Assembly: GCA_036266835.1 (NCBI GenBank)
Contig: DATAXD010000011.1
Location: forward strand, 1 to 64,000
Direction: 5' to 3'
Origin: Galbitalea sp036266835
GTDB lineage: Bacteria > Actinomycetota > Actinomycetes > Actinomycetales > Microbacteriaceae
DNA: 64,000 nucleotides
The notes under the pieces are model-generated. The model searched no databases, was not told the DNA's origin, and saw only the letters and a list, made by a program, of their open reading frames with translations. Below, piece after piece: positions 25,323 through 34,341 of the stretch (positions are counted from its first letter, which is position 1; each line of letters begins with the position of its first letter). Made by a program: the position numbers and the translations under genes.

Positions 25323-26639
25323 ATGACTAGATCAAAGAGAGGCGCCATCACTCTGACGATTGTCACCGTGACTGCCCTCGCGATCGCTCTGGCGGGCTGT
25401 TCGAGCCCGGCACCATCCGGGCCGGCGAAGGGCGCCGTGCTCTCCGCAGCCGGCACTTGTTCCAGTGGCGGGGCGGCGGGTTCGAGCTTCCGGCTCGGTA
25501 CCTTCCTGCCGCTTACCGGTAGCCTCGCGTCCCTTGGCCCGGCAGCTGTTGCCGGTGCGGGTGAGGCTCTGTCGGAGATCAACGCCAATGGCGGGGTCAA
25601 CGGCAAGAAGGCCTGCATCATCAACACGGACTCGAGCGACACCACGAACCCGACCATCGGTAACCAGAGCATCCAGAAGCTTCTGGGCGACAACGTCTCT
25701 GCCATTCTTGGTGCTGAGTCGTCGTCGGTGACGGAGAACGTCCTCTCGACCGTTACGGCTTCCGGAACAGTCATGTTCTCGCCGGCCAACACGGATGATG
25801 CCCTCACCGGTATCTCGAAGTGGTACTTCCGTGACGCGCCGCCGAACAGCGTTGAAGGTAACGCCCTGGGAAAGCAGATCGTCGCGAACGGTGCTTCGAA
25901 GGTCGGAATCCTCGTCTTCAACGACTCCTACGGAACGAACCTGCGTGACTCGATCCAGAAGTCGATCGAAGGAGCTGGCGGTTCGGTTGTCTACGGTGCG
26001 ACTGGCAAGGGCCAGGAGTTCCCGGCAACGGAGACCACCTTCGGTTCCGAGGTCTCGGCCGTTTTGGCCACGAAGCCCGACGCGATCGTCGTCGACGCTT
26101 TCGACCAGACCAACCAGATCCTGCCCGCGCTTGCGTCGGCCGGATGGAACATGAAGAACACCTACTTCGTTGATGGCAACCTGAACGACTACACCACAGC
26201 GGCCGGCATCCCCGACCTTTCTGGTGCACAGGGTTCGACCCAGGGTGTCAACCCGTCGCCCGCGTTCAAGACGACGCTGACGAAGTGGTACGCCAAGAAC
26301 GAAGCCGGCGCGAAGCTTGGTTACTTCGGATATGCGGCTGAGTCCTACGATGCCGTGATGATCATGGCGCTTGCCGCCGATGAGGCAAAGTCTTCGACTT
26401 CGGCGAAGATCCAGCCTCTGATCCTTCCGATCACCGGCTCCAAGGGTGGCACGGTGTGCAAGAGCTACAGCGCTTGCCTCGCCGACATCAATGCCGGTAA
26501 GAAGATCCACTTCGAGGGTCTCTCGGGAATTGGTGCTCTGAACTCGGGTCACGACCCGTCGTCCGGGTACATCTCGATTTACCAGTACGTGGGCAAGGCT
26601 CCGAGCAAGTTCCTCGAGTCCGTCAAGGGCTCGGTCTAG
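25323..26639 (+). CDS. livJ: Branched-chain amino acid ABC transporter substrate-binding lipoprotein
   Basis: 438-residue extracellular binding protein (Leu/Ile/Val-binding, periplasmic-binding fold type I). The lipobox is ALAGC (Cys near residue 26). The mature protein begins GSSFRLGTFLPLTGSLASLGPAAVAGAGEALSEINANGGVNGK, the standard Peripla_BP_6 opening. Later landmarks are VSAILGAESSSVTENVLST, GILVFNDSYGTNLRDSIQK and LGYFGYAAESYDAVMIMALA. It delivers ligand to the two permeases and two ATPases encoded downstream. The exact ligand, amino acid, amide or other, is unknown. A hairpin follows the gene, which may keep its mRNA level above that of the rest. Confidence 0.92.
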   Translation: MTRSKRGAITLTIVTVTALAIALAGCSSPAPSGPAKGAVLSAAGTCSSGGAAGSSFRLGTFLPLTGSLASLGPAAVAGAGEALSEINANGGVNGKKACIINTDSSDTTNPTIGNQSIQKLLGDNVSAILGAESSSVTENVLSTVTASGTVMFSPANTDDALTGISKWYFRDAPPNSVEGNALGKQIVANGASKVGILVFNDSYGTNLRDSIQKSIEGAGGSVVYGATGKGQEFPATETTFGSEVSAVLATKPDAIVVDAFDQTNQILPALASAGWNMKNTYFVDGNLNDYTTAAGIPDLSGAQGSTQGVNPSPAFKTTLTKWYAKNEAGAKLGYFGYAAESYDAVMIMALAADEAKSSTSAKIQPLILPITGSKGGTVCKSYSACLADINAGKKIHFEGLSGIGALNSGHDPSSGYISIYQYVGKAPSKFLESVKGSV

Positions 26640-26651
26640 GAATTAGCTGCG

Positions 26652-26682
26652 GCGGGGGTCGACCGGTTCGGTCGGCCCCCGC
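26652..26682 (+). terminator. Hairpin between livJ and livH (attenuator candidate)
   Basis: 14-bp stem GCGGGGGTCGACCG with matching arm CGGTCGGCCCCCGC (one G-U pair) and a 3-base loop, 13 bases after the livJ stop. No U tract follows, so it is more likely a partial terminator or mRNA-stabilising structure than a full stop. Confidence 0.55.
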
Positions 26683-26748
26683 TGCTGCGGCAGGTGCGAC
26701 CGCGTTCGCGCTGGCCAAGCAACCGTTCGGACCAATGAAAGGTATCTC

Positions 26749-28083
26749 TTGCGCCCGACCCTGACCCGATGGGCTGCGATTATCGCGGCCACCTTCGCGA
26801 TCGTGATTGTGTCGTTGTTCACTACCACTCCGGCCTTCGCCAGTGGATCTGCGAACAACCCGATCGTCGCCGCGTCAAGTTGTTCCTCGGACGCCACCAC
26901 GGGATGCATACAGGGCACCCTGCGGGATGACAATGGCAATGGCGTCGCGAAGGTGAAGGTGACGCTCAGCGATGCGGCAGGGGACTCCGCCAGCACGAAG
27001 AGCAACACCAATGGCACCTACATCTTCAAGGTCCACAAGGCAGGCAGCTACACGCTGACCCTCGCCGCCAAGACGCTCCCGCGTGGCATCAAGGCCGCGA
27101 CGACGAGCGTGACCGTCACGGCAACGCTGGGCCAACTCCAGCCGGCGGTCATCCACATCACCGGTGTTTCCAAGGGCACCGTTGTGACCAACAACGCTCC
27201 TCCGCCTTTGTGGCTGCAGGTCTGGGACCAGTTCTCGCAAGGCCTCCTGCTGGGACTCCTGCTGGCGCTCGCGTCGATCGGCCTCTCGCTGATCTTCGGA
27301 ACGACCGGCCTCTCCAACTTCGCCCACGCCGAGCAGGTGACTCTCGGTGGTCTGATGGCCTACGTCTTCTCGATCCAGCTCGGCTTCAACTTCATCGTTG
27401 CGACGGTGATCGCGGTCGTCATCTGTGGCGCATCCGGCTACATTCAGGACTGGCTGATCTGGGCGCCGCTGCGAAGACGCGGTCTCGGCCTGACCCAGCA
27501 GATGGTCGTCACGATCGGGCTTTCGCTCGCGCTCGAGTACATCTACCAATACTTCTTCGGCAGCCAGGTGTTGCCGGTCTCAACCGTCGTACAGCGAACA
27601 ACGGGTCCGCTGGATCTCACCCCGGACGCCTACGTCGCCATGGGGATCTCGGTGGTCGTTCTCGTCGCGATCGGACTGGTGCTCACGAGAACTCGCATTG
27701 GACGGGCCACTCGCGCGGTAAGTGACAATCGACCGCTCGCAGCGGCATCCGGAATCGACGTGGACCGGATTATCCGACTGGTCTGGACCGTTTCGATGGG
27801 CCTGGCCGGCCTGTCCGGCGTGCTGTACGCGCTGGTCAACGGTGGCATCCAGTGGTCAACGGGTGTCCAGCTGCTTCTGCTCATCTTCTCGGCGGTCACG
27901 CTCGGTGGCCTCGGCACGGCGTTCGGCGCGCTCGTCGGCTCGCTCGTCATCGGCGTTGTTGTGCAGATGTCCAGCCTGGTGCTCTCGCAGAACCTCAAGT
28001 ACGCGACCGCGCTCGTCATCCTGATTCTCGTTCTGCTCTTCCGGCCGCAGGGGATCCTCGGCCGTCGTGAACGCATTGGTTAG
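26749..28083 (+). CDS. livH: Branched-chain amino acid ABC permease with N-terminal secreted domain (LivH type)
   Basis: 444-residue membrane protein. Unlike ordinary LivH (about 290 residues) it carries a signal peptide (residues 1-31, ending TTTPAFA), then a carboxypeptidase-regulatory-like beta-sandwich (about 50-142: CIQGTLRDDNGNGVAKVKVTL, SNTNGTYIFKVHKAGSYTLTL), then the usual LivH core from about 160 (GLLLALASIGLSLIFGTTGLSNFAHAEQVTLGG, ending RPQGILGRRERIG). The extra domain would lie outside the membrane, near where the binding protein docks. TTG 26749 has AAAGG 6 bases upstream. Confidence 0.9.
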   Translation: MRPTLTRWAAIIAATFAIVIVSLFTTTPAFASGSANNPIVAASSCSSDATTGCIQGTLRDDNGNGVAKVKVTLSDAAGDSASTKSNTNGTYIFKVHKAGSYTLTLAAKTLPRGIKAATTSVTVTATLGQLQPAVIHITGVSKGTVVTNNAPPPLWLQVWDQFSQGLLLGLLLALASIGLSLIFGTTGLSNFAHAEQVTLGGLMAYVFSIQLGFNFIVATVIAVVICGASGYIQDWLIWAPLRRRGLGLTQQMVVTIGLSLALEYIYQYFFGSQVLPVSTVVQRTTGPLDLTPDAYVAMGISVVVLVAIGLVLTRTRIGRATRAVSDNRPLAAASGIDVDRIIRLVWTVSMGLAGLSGVLYALVNGGIQWSTGVQLLLLIFSAVTLGGLGTAFGALVGSLVIGVVVQMSSLVLSQNLKYATALVILILVLLFRPQGILGRRERIG

Positions 28084-28112
28084 CAAGAGATAAGAAAAGC
28101 TAGAGGCGAAAC

Positions 28113-29102
28113 ATGGAGTTTCTCGGTTCACTGTTCACTGATCTCGGTGCGCAGATCCTGTCACCCGTGACCGCGGCATTCGTGCTCGCGGCCATCGGGG
28201 TGAACATCCAGTTCGGCTACACCGGGCTGCTGAACATCGGGCAGGCCGGCTTCATGCTGCTCGGTGCCTACGGCGTCGCGATCACCATCGAGTTCGGCGG
28301 ACCGCTGTGGCTCGGCATCCTCCTCGCCATCGTGGCATCGGTGCTGTTCGCCCTCGTCCTCGGCGTTCCGACGCTGCGGCTTCGAGGCGACTATCTCGCA
28401 ATCGTCACGATCGCAGCCGCGGAAATCATCCGCATTGTCGGCGGGGACCAGAGCCTGGTGAATGTTACGGGTGCGGTCGCGGGTATTCCGGGAACGAAGT
28501 ACCAGGGGGCGTTCACGGCCCTGTCGCCGTTCCCGAAGAGCGGCCTCTTCACGATTGGTCCGTACACCTATCCGCTCAGCGCCGGCAACAGTTGGTTCCT
28601 GATTATCGTGGCGTGGGTGGCGGTCATCGTGATCGCGCTATTGGTGTTCCTGCTGGTGCGCAGCCCGTGGGGCCGCGTGATCAAGGGCATACGGGAAGAC
28701 CAGGATGCGGCGCGCAGTCTTGGTAAGAACGTGCAGCTGTACAAGATGCAGAGCCTCATCATCGGTGGTGTTCTCGGAAGTCTCGGTGGCGCCGTCTACG
28801 CACTGTCCGCATCGGTGCAACCGGACTCGTTCGGCCGCACGACGACCTTCCTGCTGTACACCTGCCTGATTCTCGGTGGCACAGCAACGATCTTCGGACC
28901 GGTTCTCGGAAGCTTCCTGTACTTCATGGTGCTCGTGGGCTTGCGTGATGTGATCACCCAGTTCGTACCGCCATCGATCATGAACGCGCAGCAGATCCCG
29001 CAGTTCACCTGGATCGTGGTCGGTGTCGGGTTGATGCTTCTGGTGATCTTCAGACCCCAGGGAATCCTTGGCAACAAGAAGGAGCTCGCGTTCGATGCCT
29101 GA
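28113..29102 (+). CDS. livM: Branched-chain amino acid ABC permease (LivM type)
   Basis: Second permease of the Liv system, 329 residues, with about ten membrane segments. The sequence IQFGYTGLLNIGQAGFMLLGAYGVAI and the LRLRGDYLAIVTIAAAEIIRI stretch are LivM hallmarks. The cytoplasmic EAA-like loop is RVIKGIREDQDAARSLGKNVQLYKMQSLIIGG. The C-terminus VIFRPQGILGNKKEL is also typical. It forms the channel with LivH. The 3' end overlaps the LivG gene by 8 bases. Confidence 0.92.
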   Translation: MEFLGSLFTDLGAQILSPVTAAFVLAAIGVNIQFGYTGLLNIGQAGFMLLGAYGVAITIEFGGPLWLGILLAIVASVLFALVLGVPTLRLRGDYLAIVTIAAAEIIRIVGGDQSLVNVTGAVAGIPGTKYQGAFTALSPFPKSGLFTIGPYTYPLSAGNSWFLIIVAWVAVIVIALLVFLLVRSPWGRVIKGIREDQDAARSLGKNVQLYKMQSLIIGGVLGSLGGAVYALSASVQPDSFGRTTTFLLYTCLILGGTATIFGPVLGSFLYFMVLVGLRDVITQFVPPSIMNAQQIPQFTWIVVGVGLMLLVIFRPQGILGNKKELAFDA

Positions 29103-30135
29103 AACCACTGCCGTCCGCACGCAGCCCGCGTACGAGTACGATCGCACGAAGCTGCGCGCGAAGCTGGCAAAGCTCGACGAGGTTCCGGGTGTCTCGAAGC
29201 CGGATCCCATCCTCACGGTCGACAACATCGCCAGGAATTTCGGTGGCATGCAGGCGGTCGACGTGAAGCACCTCGAGGTGCAGCGAGGCGCGATCACCGC
29301 GCTGATCGGCCCCAATGGCGCAGGCAAAACGACGTTCTTCAACCTGATTACCGGATTTGATCGGGCGAGTTCGGCGCGGGGCCGATTCACCTCCCGGTCG
29401 GCCGACCGATACGCCCAGTGGAGCTTCAACGGCAGGTCGCTTGAGTCGACCGGAGCGGCCAAGGTCGCGCAGGTGGGCATGGTGCGCACCTTCCAGCTGA
29501 CCAAGGCGCTGTCGAAGATGACTGTTCTCGACAACATGCTGCTCGGCGCGAAGGACCAGGGAGGCGAACGCTTTTTCACGGCCTTTGTCAAGCCGCTGTG
29601 GGCAGCGCGCGAGCGCGAGATTCGTGCGAAGGCCGAGGATCTGCTGGAGCGATTCAAACTGCTCGAGAAGAAGGACGACTACGCCGGCAGTCTCTCGGGC
29701 GGCCAGCGCAAGCTGCTGGAAATGGCGCGGGCGCTGATGAGCGACCCGGCGATGATCATGCTCGATGAGCCGATGGCGGGGGTCAACCCGGCGCTCACGC
29801 AATCCCTGCTCGGGCACATCCAGTCACTGCGCGACGACGGAACAACGGTGTTGTTCGTCGAGCACGACATGCATGTTGTGAGCTACATCTCCGACTGGGT
29901 GGTGGTGATGGCCGAGGGAGAGATCGTCGCGGAGGGTGGCCCCGCGAACGTCATGAAGAACCCCGCTGTCGTGGATGCCTATCTCGGTGCCCACCACGAC
30001 GTCGACCTCGGCGACGACTCGCTGCTGGCCGAGGAGAGCGCCGGCGATGACGAGAAGAAGCTCGCCAAGATGGAGGCCGCGGCCGCCGCCACTCCGCGCC
30101 GCCCCACCAAACCACGCAACGGGAAGGCGAACTGA
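29095..30135 (+). CDS. livG: Branched-chain amino acid ABC ATP-binding protein (LivG type)
   Basis: First ATPase of the Liv transporter, 346 residues, longer than usual LivG (about 255). Walker A GPNGAGKTT, signature LSGGQRKLLEMARAL, Walker B IMLDEPMAGVNP and H-loop FVEHDMHVV are intact. The N-terminal 40 residues and a C-terminal tail of about 45 (acidic then Ala/Lys/Pro-rich) are extra. A 23-residue insertion (about residues 93-115) follows the ITGF segment. ATG 29095 overlaps the end of livM; its stop overlaps the LivF start by one base. Confidence 0.92.
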   Translation: MPETTAVRTQPAYEYDRTKLRAKLAKLDEVPGVSKPDPILTVDNIARNFGGMQAVDVKHLEVQRGAITALIGPNGAGKTTFFNLITGFDRASSARGRFTSRSADRYAQWSFNGRSLESTGAAKVAQVGMVRTFQLTKALSKMTVLDNMLLGAKDQGGERFFTAFVKPLWAAREREIRAKAEDLLERFKLLEKKDDYAGSLSGGQRKLLEMARALMSDPAMIMLDEPMAGVNPALTQSLLGHIQSLRDDGTTVLFVEHDMHVVSYISDWVVVMAEGEIVAEGGPANVMKNPAVVDAYLGAHHDVDLGDDSLLAEESAGDDEKKLAKMEAAAAATPRRPTKPRNGKAN

Positions 30136-30893
30136 TGGTTGTCTACACAGGCAAAGGCAAACCCGTTCTCGAGGCCAAAGACCTCTATGCCGGCTACCTG
30201 CCCGGGATCAACATCCTCAACGGCTGCAACATCGTGGCCTACCCGGGCGAACTGATCGGCATCATCGGCCCGAACGGGGCAGGCAAGTCGACCCTGCTCA
30301 AGGCAATCTTCGGGCTCGTGCCGGTGCGCAAGGGCAACGTCACGCTCAAGGGTGAGGACATCACCAACTCCAAGGCGAACAAGCTCGTGCAGCTGGGTGT
30401 CGGATTCGTACCGCAGAACAACAACGTCTTCCAGGCGCTCACCATTGAGGAGAACCTGCAGATGGGGCTGTACCTGCGTCCCAAACAGCTCACCGAGCGG
30501 CTGAAAGCGATGTACGAGCTCTTCCCTGTGCTGGCCGACCGTCGCAGCCAACGAGCCGGCGGACTTTCGGGAGGCGAGCGACAGTCCGTTGCGATGGCGC
30601 GGGCGCTCATGATGGATCCATCAGTATTGCTGCTGGACGAGCCATCCGCGGGGCTTTCGCCGGTGCGGCAAGACGAGACGTTCATCCGTACCCGACGGAT
30701 CAATGCGACCGGGGTCTCGGTGGTCATGGTCGAGCAGAACGCTCGCCGCTGCCTTCAGATCTGCGATCGCGGCTACGTGCTCGACCAGGGCAAGGACTCA
30801 CACACCGGTACCGGTCACGAGTTGGCCGACGACCCGAAGGTCATCGAGCTGTACCTCGGCACCCTCGCCGATGACGTCGACGGTAAGCGCTAG
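30135..30893 (+). CDS. livF: Branched-chain amino acid ABC ATP-binding protein (LivF type)
   Basis: Second ATPase, 252 residues. Walker A GPNGAGKST, the LivF-type Q-loop segment GVGFVPQNNNVFQALTIEENL, signature LSGGERQSVAMARAL and Walker B VLLLDEPSAGLSP are all present. The ATG overlaps the livG stop (TGATG). It completes a five-gene Liv operon of order J-H-M-G-F. It ends in a 4-base CTAG overlap with the convergent acetyltransferase gene. Confidence 0.92.
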   Translation: MVVYTGKGKPVLEAKDLYAGYLPGINILNGCNIVAYPGELIGIIGPNGAGKSTLLKAIFGLVPVRKGNVTLKGEDITNSKANKLVQLGVGFVPQNNNVFQALTIEENLQMGLYLRPKQLTERLKAMYELFPVLADRRSQRAGGLSGGERQSVAMARALMMDPSVLLLDEPSAGLSPVRQDETFIRTRRINATGVSVVMVEQNARRCLQICDRGYVLDQGKDSHTGTGHELADDPKVIELYLGTLADDVDGKR

Positions 30894-31381
30894 TCCAACT
30901 CTCGGAACATCACGTGCAGGCCGACGTACCCTTCGGTCGGATGCGCGAAGGCACCGGGGATTGTCGTCATGATCCGAAAGCCCAGCGACTCCCACAGGTG
31001 AACCGCTGCGACGTTCGTCGCGACGACCGCGTTGAACTGCATACCTAAGAATCCGTCCGCGCGCGCATTCTCGATCACGTGAACCGCGAGCGCGCGCCCG
31101 ACGCCGCGCCCGGCTGCCGTCGCGTCGACCATGAATCCGGCGTTCGCGATGTGCGACCCCCCACCCGCCTGGTTCGGATGCAGCTCGGCGGTACCGAGGA
31201 TGCGGTCGTCGTCGTCCTCAGCGACGAAGACGCGCCCGCTTGGCCCGTGCATCCACCACGCCCGCGCCTCAGCCTCGGTGCTGTCGGTCGGCCAGCAGTA
31301 CGTTTCGCCGGCCGCGACGATGTCGTGCAGAAACGGCCAGATCCCGGGCCAGTCCGATGACTGGAACTCACGAACTATCAC
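30890..31381 (-). CDS. GNAT family N-acetyltransferase
   Basis: 163-residue acetyltransferase of the RimI/PhiNAT-like group: VREFQSSDWPGIWPFLHDIVAAGETY at the start, then ANAGFMVDATAAGRGVGRALAVHVIENARADGF as the acetyl-CoA motif A and NVAAVHLWESLGFRIMTTIPGAF as motif B. Close pattern matches are acetyltransferases of small amines or antibiotics, but no substrate can be given. Convergent with livF. Confidence 0.87.
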   Translation of the reverse strand: MIVREFQSSDWPGIWPFLHDIVAAGETYCWPTDSTEAEARAWWMHGPSGRVFVAEDDDDRILGTAELHPNQAGGGSHIANAGFMVDATAAGRGVGRALAVHVIENARADGFLGMQFNAVVATNVAAVHLWESLGFRIMTTIPGAFAHPTEGYVGLHVMFRELD

Positions 31382-31555
31382 GGCCCAACGCTACCAACTC
31401 GGTGAGTACCGCCCGTGAAACCATCCTTGGGCGCGGGTACAAAGGCGGACGGTTGTGTGACGGATTGAGTCGACCCGTGACGCGCGGTGACGTGCGCAAT
31501 CGGAGTGTTACGACGTTTCTGGCGCGGACTTGTGCGGCTGCCTAACATCGGTCAC

Positions 31556-31582
31556 GCCGGGCACGGGTAACCCGTGTTCGGC
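31556..31582 (+). promoter_or_regulatory. Leader hairpin upstream of the family-5 binding protein
   Basis: 12-bp stem (GCCGGGCACGGG against CCCGTGTTCGGC, with two G-U pairs on the plus strand) closing a 3-base TAA loop, 45 bases before the GTG start of the binding-protein gene. TAACAT at 31543-31548 could be the -10 box just upstream. It could modulate the operon; no known riboswitch was recognised. Confidence 0.45.
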
Positions 31583-31627
31583 ATCGCCCATACGCTCGCT
31601 CGCTCACTCACGAGAAGGAAACGTCCC

Positions 31628-33280
31628 GTGTCTCGAACCTCCGTGGTCATCCGCACCCTGTCCGTCGTCGCTCTCGCGGTCCTTGTCGGCACGGCCACCG
31701 CTGCCTGCTCCGGGGCAGCGAACGCATCCACCGACGGCGACAAGCCGGTGTCCGGCGGCACGCTGACCTACCTGCAGGACCGATCCGAGACCTGCCTCGA
31801 TCCGGAAATCGGCGGCGACATCCCGCAGGCCATGATCGGCCAGCAGCTCACCGACGACCTCGTGTACGAGGGACCGGGCGGCAGGATCGAGCCATGGCTC
31901 GCGAAGTCGTGGACGATCTCACCAAACGGGCTGACCTACACCTTCACGGTTCGCGACGACGTGCGGTTCACCGACGGCACCAAATTCGACGCTGCCGCGG
32001 TGAAGGCCAACCTCGACCGAGTTGTGGACCCGAAGACGGGATCGTCGACGGATGGCGGTTACCTCGCGCCGTTCTACGCGAACTCGAAGGTGCTCAGTCC
32101 CTACGTTCTGCGGGTCAACCTCAAGCAGGCGGACACGGCGCTCCTCGATGTGCTCGCGCAGGGATACATCGGCATCGAGTCACCCGCCGGGCTCGCACGC
32201 GGGCAGGAGAAGAACTGCGACGACCCGATCGGAACCGGTCCGTTCAAGGTCGCCAGCTACACCCCCAACCAACAGGTAGTCCTCGTTCGCAATGCCCACT
32301 ACAACACGGCGCCTCCCGGATCGGCCCACCAGGGTCCCGCGTACCTCAGCAAACTGATCTGGAAGATCGTGCCGGATGCGACCGTGCGGTACGCGGCACT
32401 GAACAAGCAGGAGGCCGACGTCATCTACTACCCGCCAGCCCAGGATTGGAAGGCGCTCCTCGCGGGCGGCGAGAAGATCCTCACGCACGAGCGTCCGGGC
32501 AGCCCGGACGGCATCACCTTCAACGTGACGAAGGCGCCACTGACTGACGTGAGGGTGCGCCAGGCGATCATCTTCGCATCGGATGAGGCGACGAACCTGA
32601 AGAGCGCGTACTTCGGCACCTATCCGTATGTGGGCAGCCCGCTCGTGAAGGGAACGCCCGCGTACGATGCATCCCTGCAGAACGCCTACCCGGCGAGCAC
32701 CACTCGGGCCAACGCTCTGCTCGATGCGGCGGGCTGGACCACCAGGAACGCTGCCGGCTATCGCACCAAAAACGGCGTCGAACTCAAGGTCACGATCCCG
32801 TACGGCTCGGATGCGGGCCAGACTCCCGCCGAGGACCTGACGCTGTACGAAGACATCCAGGCGTCCGAGAAGAAGGCCGGCATCGACATCGTGCTGCAGC
32901 CGATCAGTACGGCGGTGTTGTACGACCTGTACTCGTCGCACGACTACCAGACGCTCGCGGGTGACTACTGGATCACCAACACCCCCGACGTCCTGCGAAC
33001 CCTCTTCTCGACGCAGGCGCTCAAGTATTACGGAACGAACGGCGATGTGTACTCCAACCCGAAGCTGGATGCGGTCCTGAACCAGGCGTTGTCCCAGCAG
33101 GATGAGTCGAAGCGGGCCGCGCTCTACGCCCAAGCCCAGCAGATCGTTTCGGATGCAGCGCTCGAGCTCAACCTCTACCCGGCGGAGGAGCGGCTCGCCT
33201 ACAACGCGGACGTTCACGGAATCACCGCGGACTATGCGGTGGGGCTGCCCGACTTCCACGACGCCTGGATCTCGAAATAG
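31628..33280 (+). CDS. ABC transporter substrate-binding lipoprotein, family 5
   Basis: 550-residue extracellular binding protein of the peptide/nickel/opine family (SBP_bac_5). The lipobox is TAAC (Cys near residue 28). The body begins GGTLTYLQDRSETCLDPEIGGDIPQAMIGQQLTDDLVYEG and contains LAKSWTISPNGLTYTFTVRDDVRFTDGTKFDAAAVKANLDRV, the diagnostic family segment. GTG 31628 has AAGGAA 8 bases upstream and replaces a longer frame without ribosome site. It overlaps the first permease by one base and heads an operon ending in a flavin monooxygenase, so its ligand is probably the monooxygenase substrate or a precursor. Confidence 0.9.
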   Translation: MSRTSVVIRTLSVVALAVLVGTATAACSGAANASTDGDKPVSGGTLTYLQDRSETCLDPEIGGDIPQAMIGQQLTDDLVYEGPGGRIEPWLAKSWTISPNGLTYTFTVRDDVRFTDGTKFDAAAVKANLDRVVDPKTGSSTDGGYLAPFYANSKVLSPYVLRVNLKQADTALLDVLAQGYIGIESPAGLARGQEKNCDDPIGTGPFKVASYTPNQQVVLVRNAHYNTAPPGSAHQGPAYLSKLIWKIVPDATVRYAALNKQEADVIYYPPAQDWKALLAGGEKILTHERPGSPDGITFNVTKAPLTDVRVRQAIIFASDEATNLKSAYFGTYPYVGSPLVKGTPAYDASLQNAYPASTTRANALLDAAGWTTRNAAGYRTKNGVELKVTIPYGSDAGQTPAEDLTLYEDIQASEKKAGIDIVLQPISTAVLYDLYSSHDYQTLAGDYWITNTPDVLRTLFSTQALKYYGTNGDVYSNPKLDAVLNQALSQQDESKRAALYAQAQQIVSDAALELNLYPAEERLAYNADVHGITADYAVGLPDFHDAWISK

Positions 33281-34293
33281 TGACGGCTCTGGCGACGGCG
33301 GCCGTGGGGTTCGAGGATGACCTCGACTCGGAGTTCACCGCGCGCGCGGATTCTGGCCCGCGCGCGCGGTGGCGGAGGATTGGACGGGATCTGGGGAACG
33401 GCATCCTCGTGCTGTGGGGAGCGGCGACTCTGACGTTTTTCGCGGTGAATGCGATGCCCGGCAATCCCGCGGTTGCGATGGCCGGCGGGGCGGGCAGCCA
33501 CCCGAGCAAGGCCCTGATCGCTGCGGTCACGAGAGAGTACGGCTTCGACAAACCACTGATCGTGCAGTACTTCACCTATCTCAGCCAGGTCGTACAGGGC
33601 CACCTCGGGTTCTCGGCATCCCAGAAGGAGCAGGTCACGACCGTCATCTCGCAGTCGATCTGGCCGACCATCACGCTCACCCTCACCGCGCTCGCGCTCG
33701 CCTGGCTGATCGCGATTGCGTCCTGCCTCATCACTGTTCGGCGCAGGCGCGTGGTGTCCTCGCTCGGATCCGGACTCGAGGTGTTCGCTGCATCCCTACC
33801 GCAATACTGGTTGGGGATCGTACTGCTGGAGGTCTTCGCCTTCACGCTCGGCTGGATTCCCGCGACCGGCGGAACTGGCATTATCGGGCTGATCCTTCCC
33901 GCGCTCACCCTGGCGATCCCGCTCGGTGGATTCCTGTCGCAGGTAACCCGCGATGAGTTCGAGGCGGCACTGGAACAGCCGTTCGTGGTTTCGGCGCGAG
34001 CTCGCGGCATGAGCGATCGGGCGGTGCGCCTGCGGCACGCGTTGCGCCACGCGATCCTGCCGGGGCTGTCGCTGTCCGGCTGGGCACTCGGCGCACTGAT
34101 CAGCGGCGCGGTCATTGTCGAGACGCTGTTTTCGCGCAACGGGCTGGGCGGCATCCTTCTCGTCGGCGTCTCGCAACAGGACATGCCGCTGACCGTCGGT
34201 GTGACCCTGATCGTGGCGCTCACCTACGTGATTGCGGGCCTCGTGGTCGACGCGCTCTACCTGCTCGTCGACCCGCGACTTCGTGCGCGCTGA
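33280..34293 (+). CDS. ABC transporter permease, DppB-like
   Basis: First permease of the family-5 system, 337 residues, six membrane helices. The DppB/OppB features are NGILVLWGAATLTFFAVNAMPGNPA near residue 50, the EYGFDKPLIVQYFTYL motif, and the EAA loop EAALEQPFVVSARARGMSDRAVRLRHALRHAILP. A 38-residue polar N-terminal extension is present before TM1. Start GTG 33280 overlaps the binding-protein stop by one base. Confidence 0.9.
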   Translation: MTALATAAVGFEDDLDSEFTARADSGPRARWRRIGRDLGNGILVLWGAATLTFFAVNAMPGNPAVAMAGGAGSHPSKALIAAVTREYGFDKPLIVQYFTYLSQVVQGHLGFSASQKEQVTTVISQSIWPTITLTLTALALAWLIAIASCLITVRRRRVVSSLGSGLEVFAASLPQYWLGIVLLEVFAFTLGWIPATGGTGIIGLILPALTLAIPLGGFLSQVTRDEFEAALEQPFVVSARARGMSDRAVRLRHALRHAILPGLSLSGWALGALISGAVIVETLFSRNGLGGILLVGVSQQDMPLTVGVTLIVALTYVIAGLVVDALYLLVDPRLRAR

Positions 34294-34341
34294 CGAGAAC
34301 CACCAGAGGATCAGGAACGAGCCGACGATGAGGAGTAGAGG

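Noticed and set aside
31382..31627. SAM riboswitch ahead of the family-5 transporter
   Set aside because: Only a simple hairpin is visible; the multi-helix SAM-I/IV arrangement is absent.
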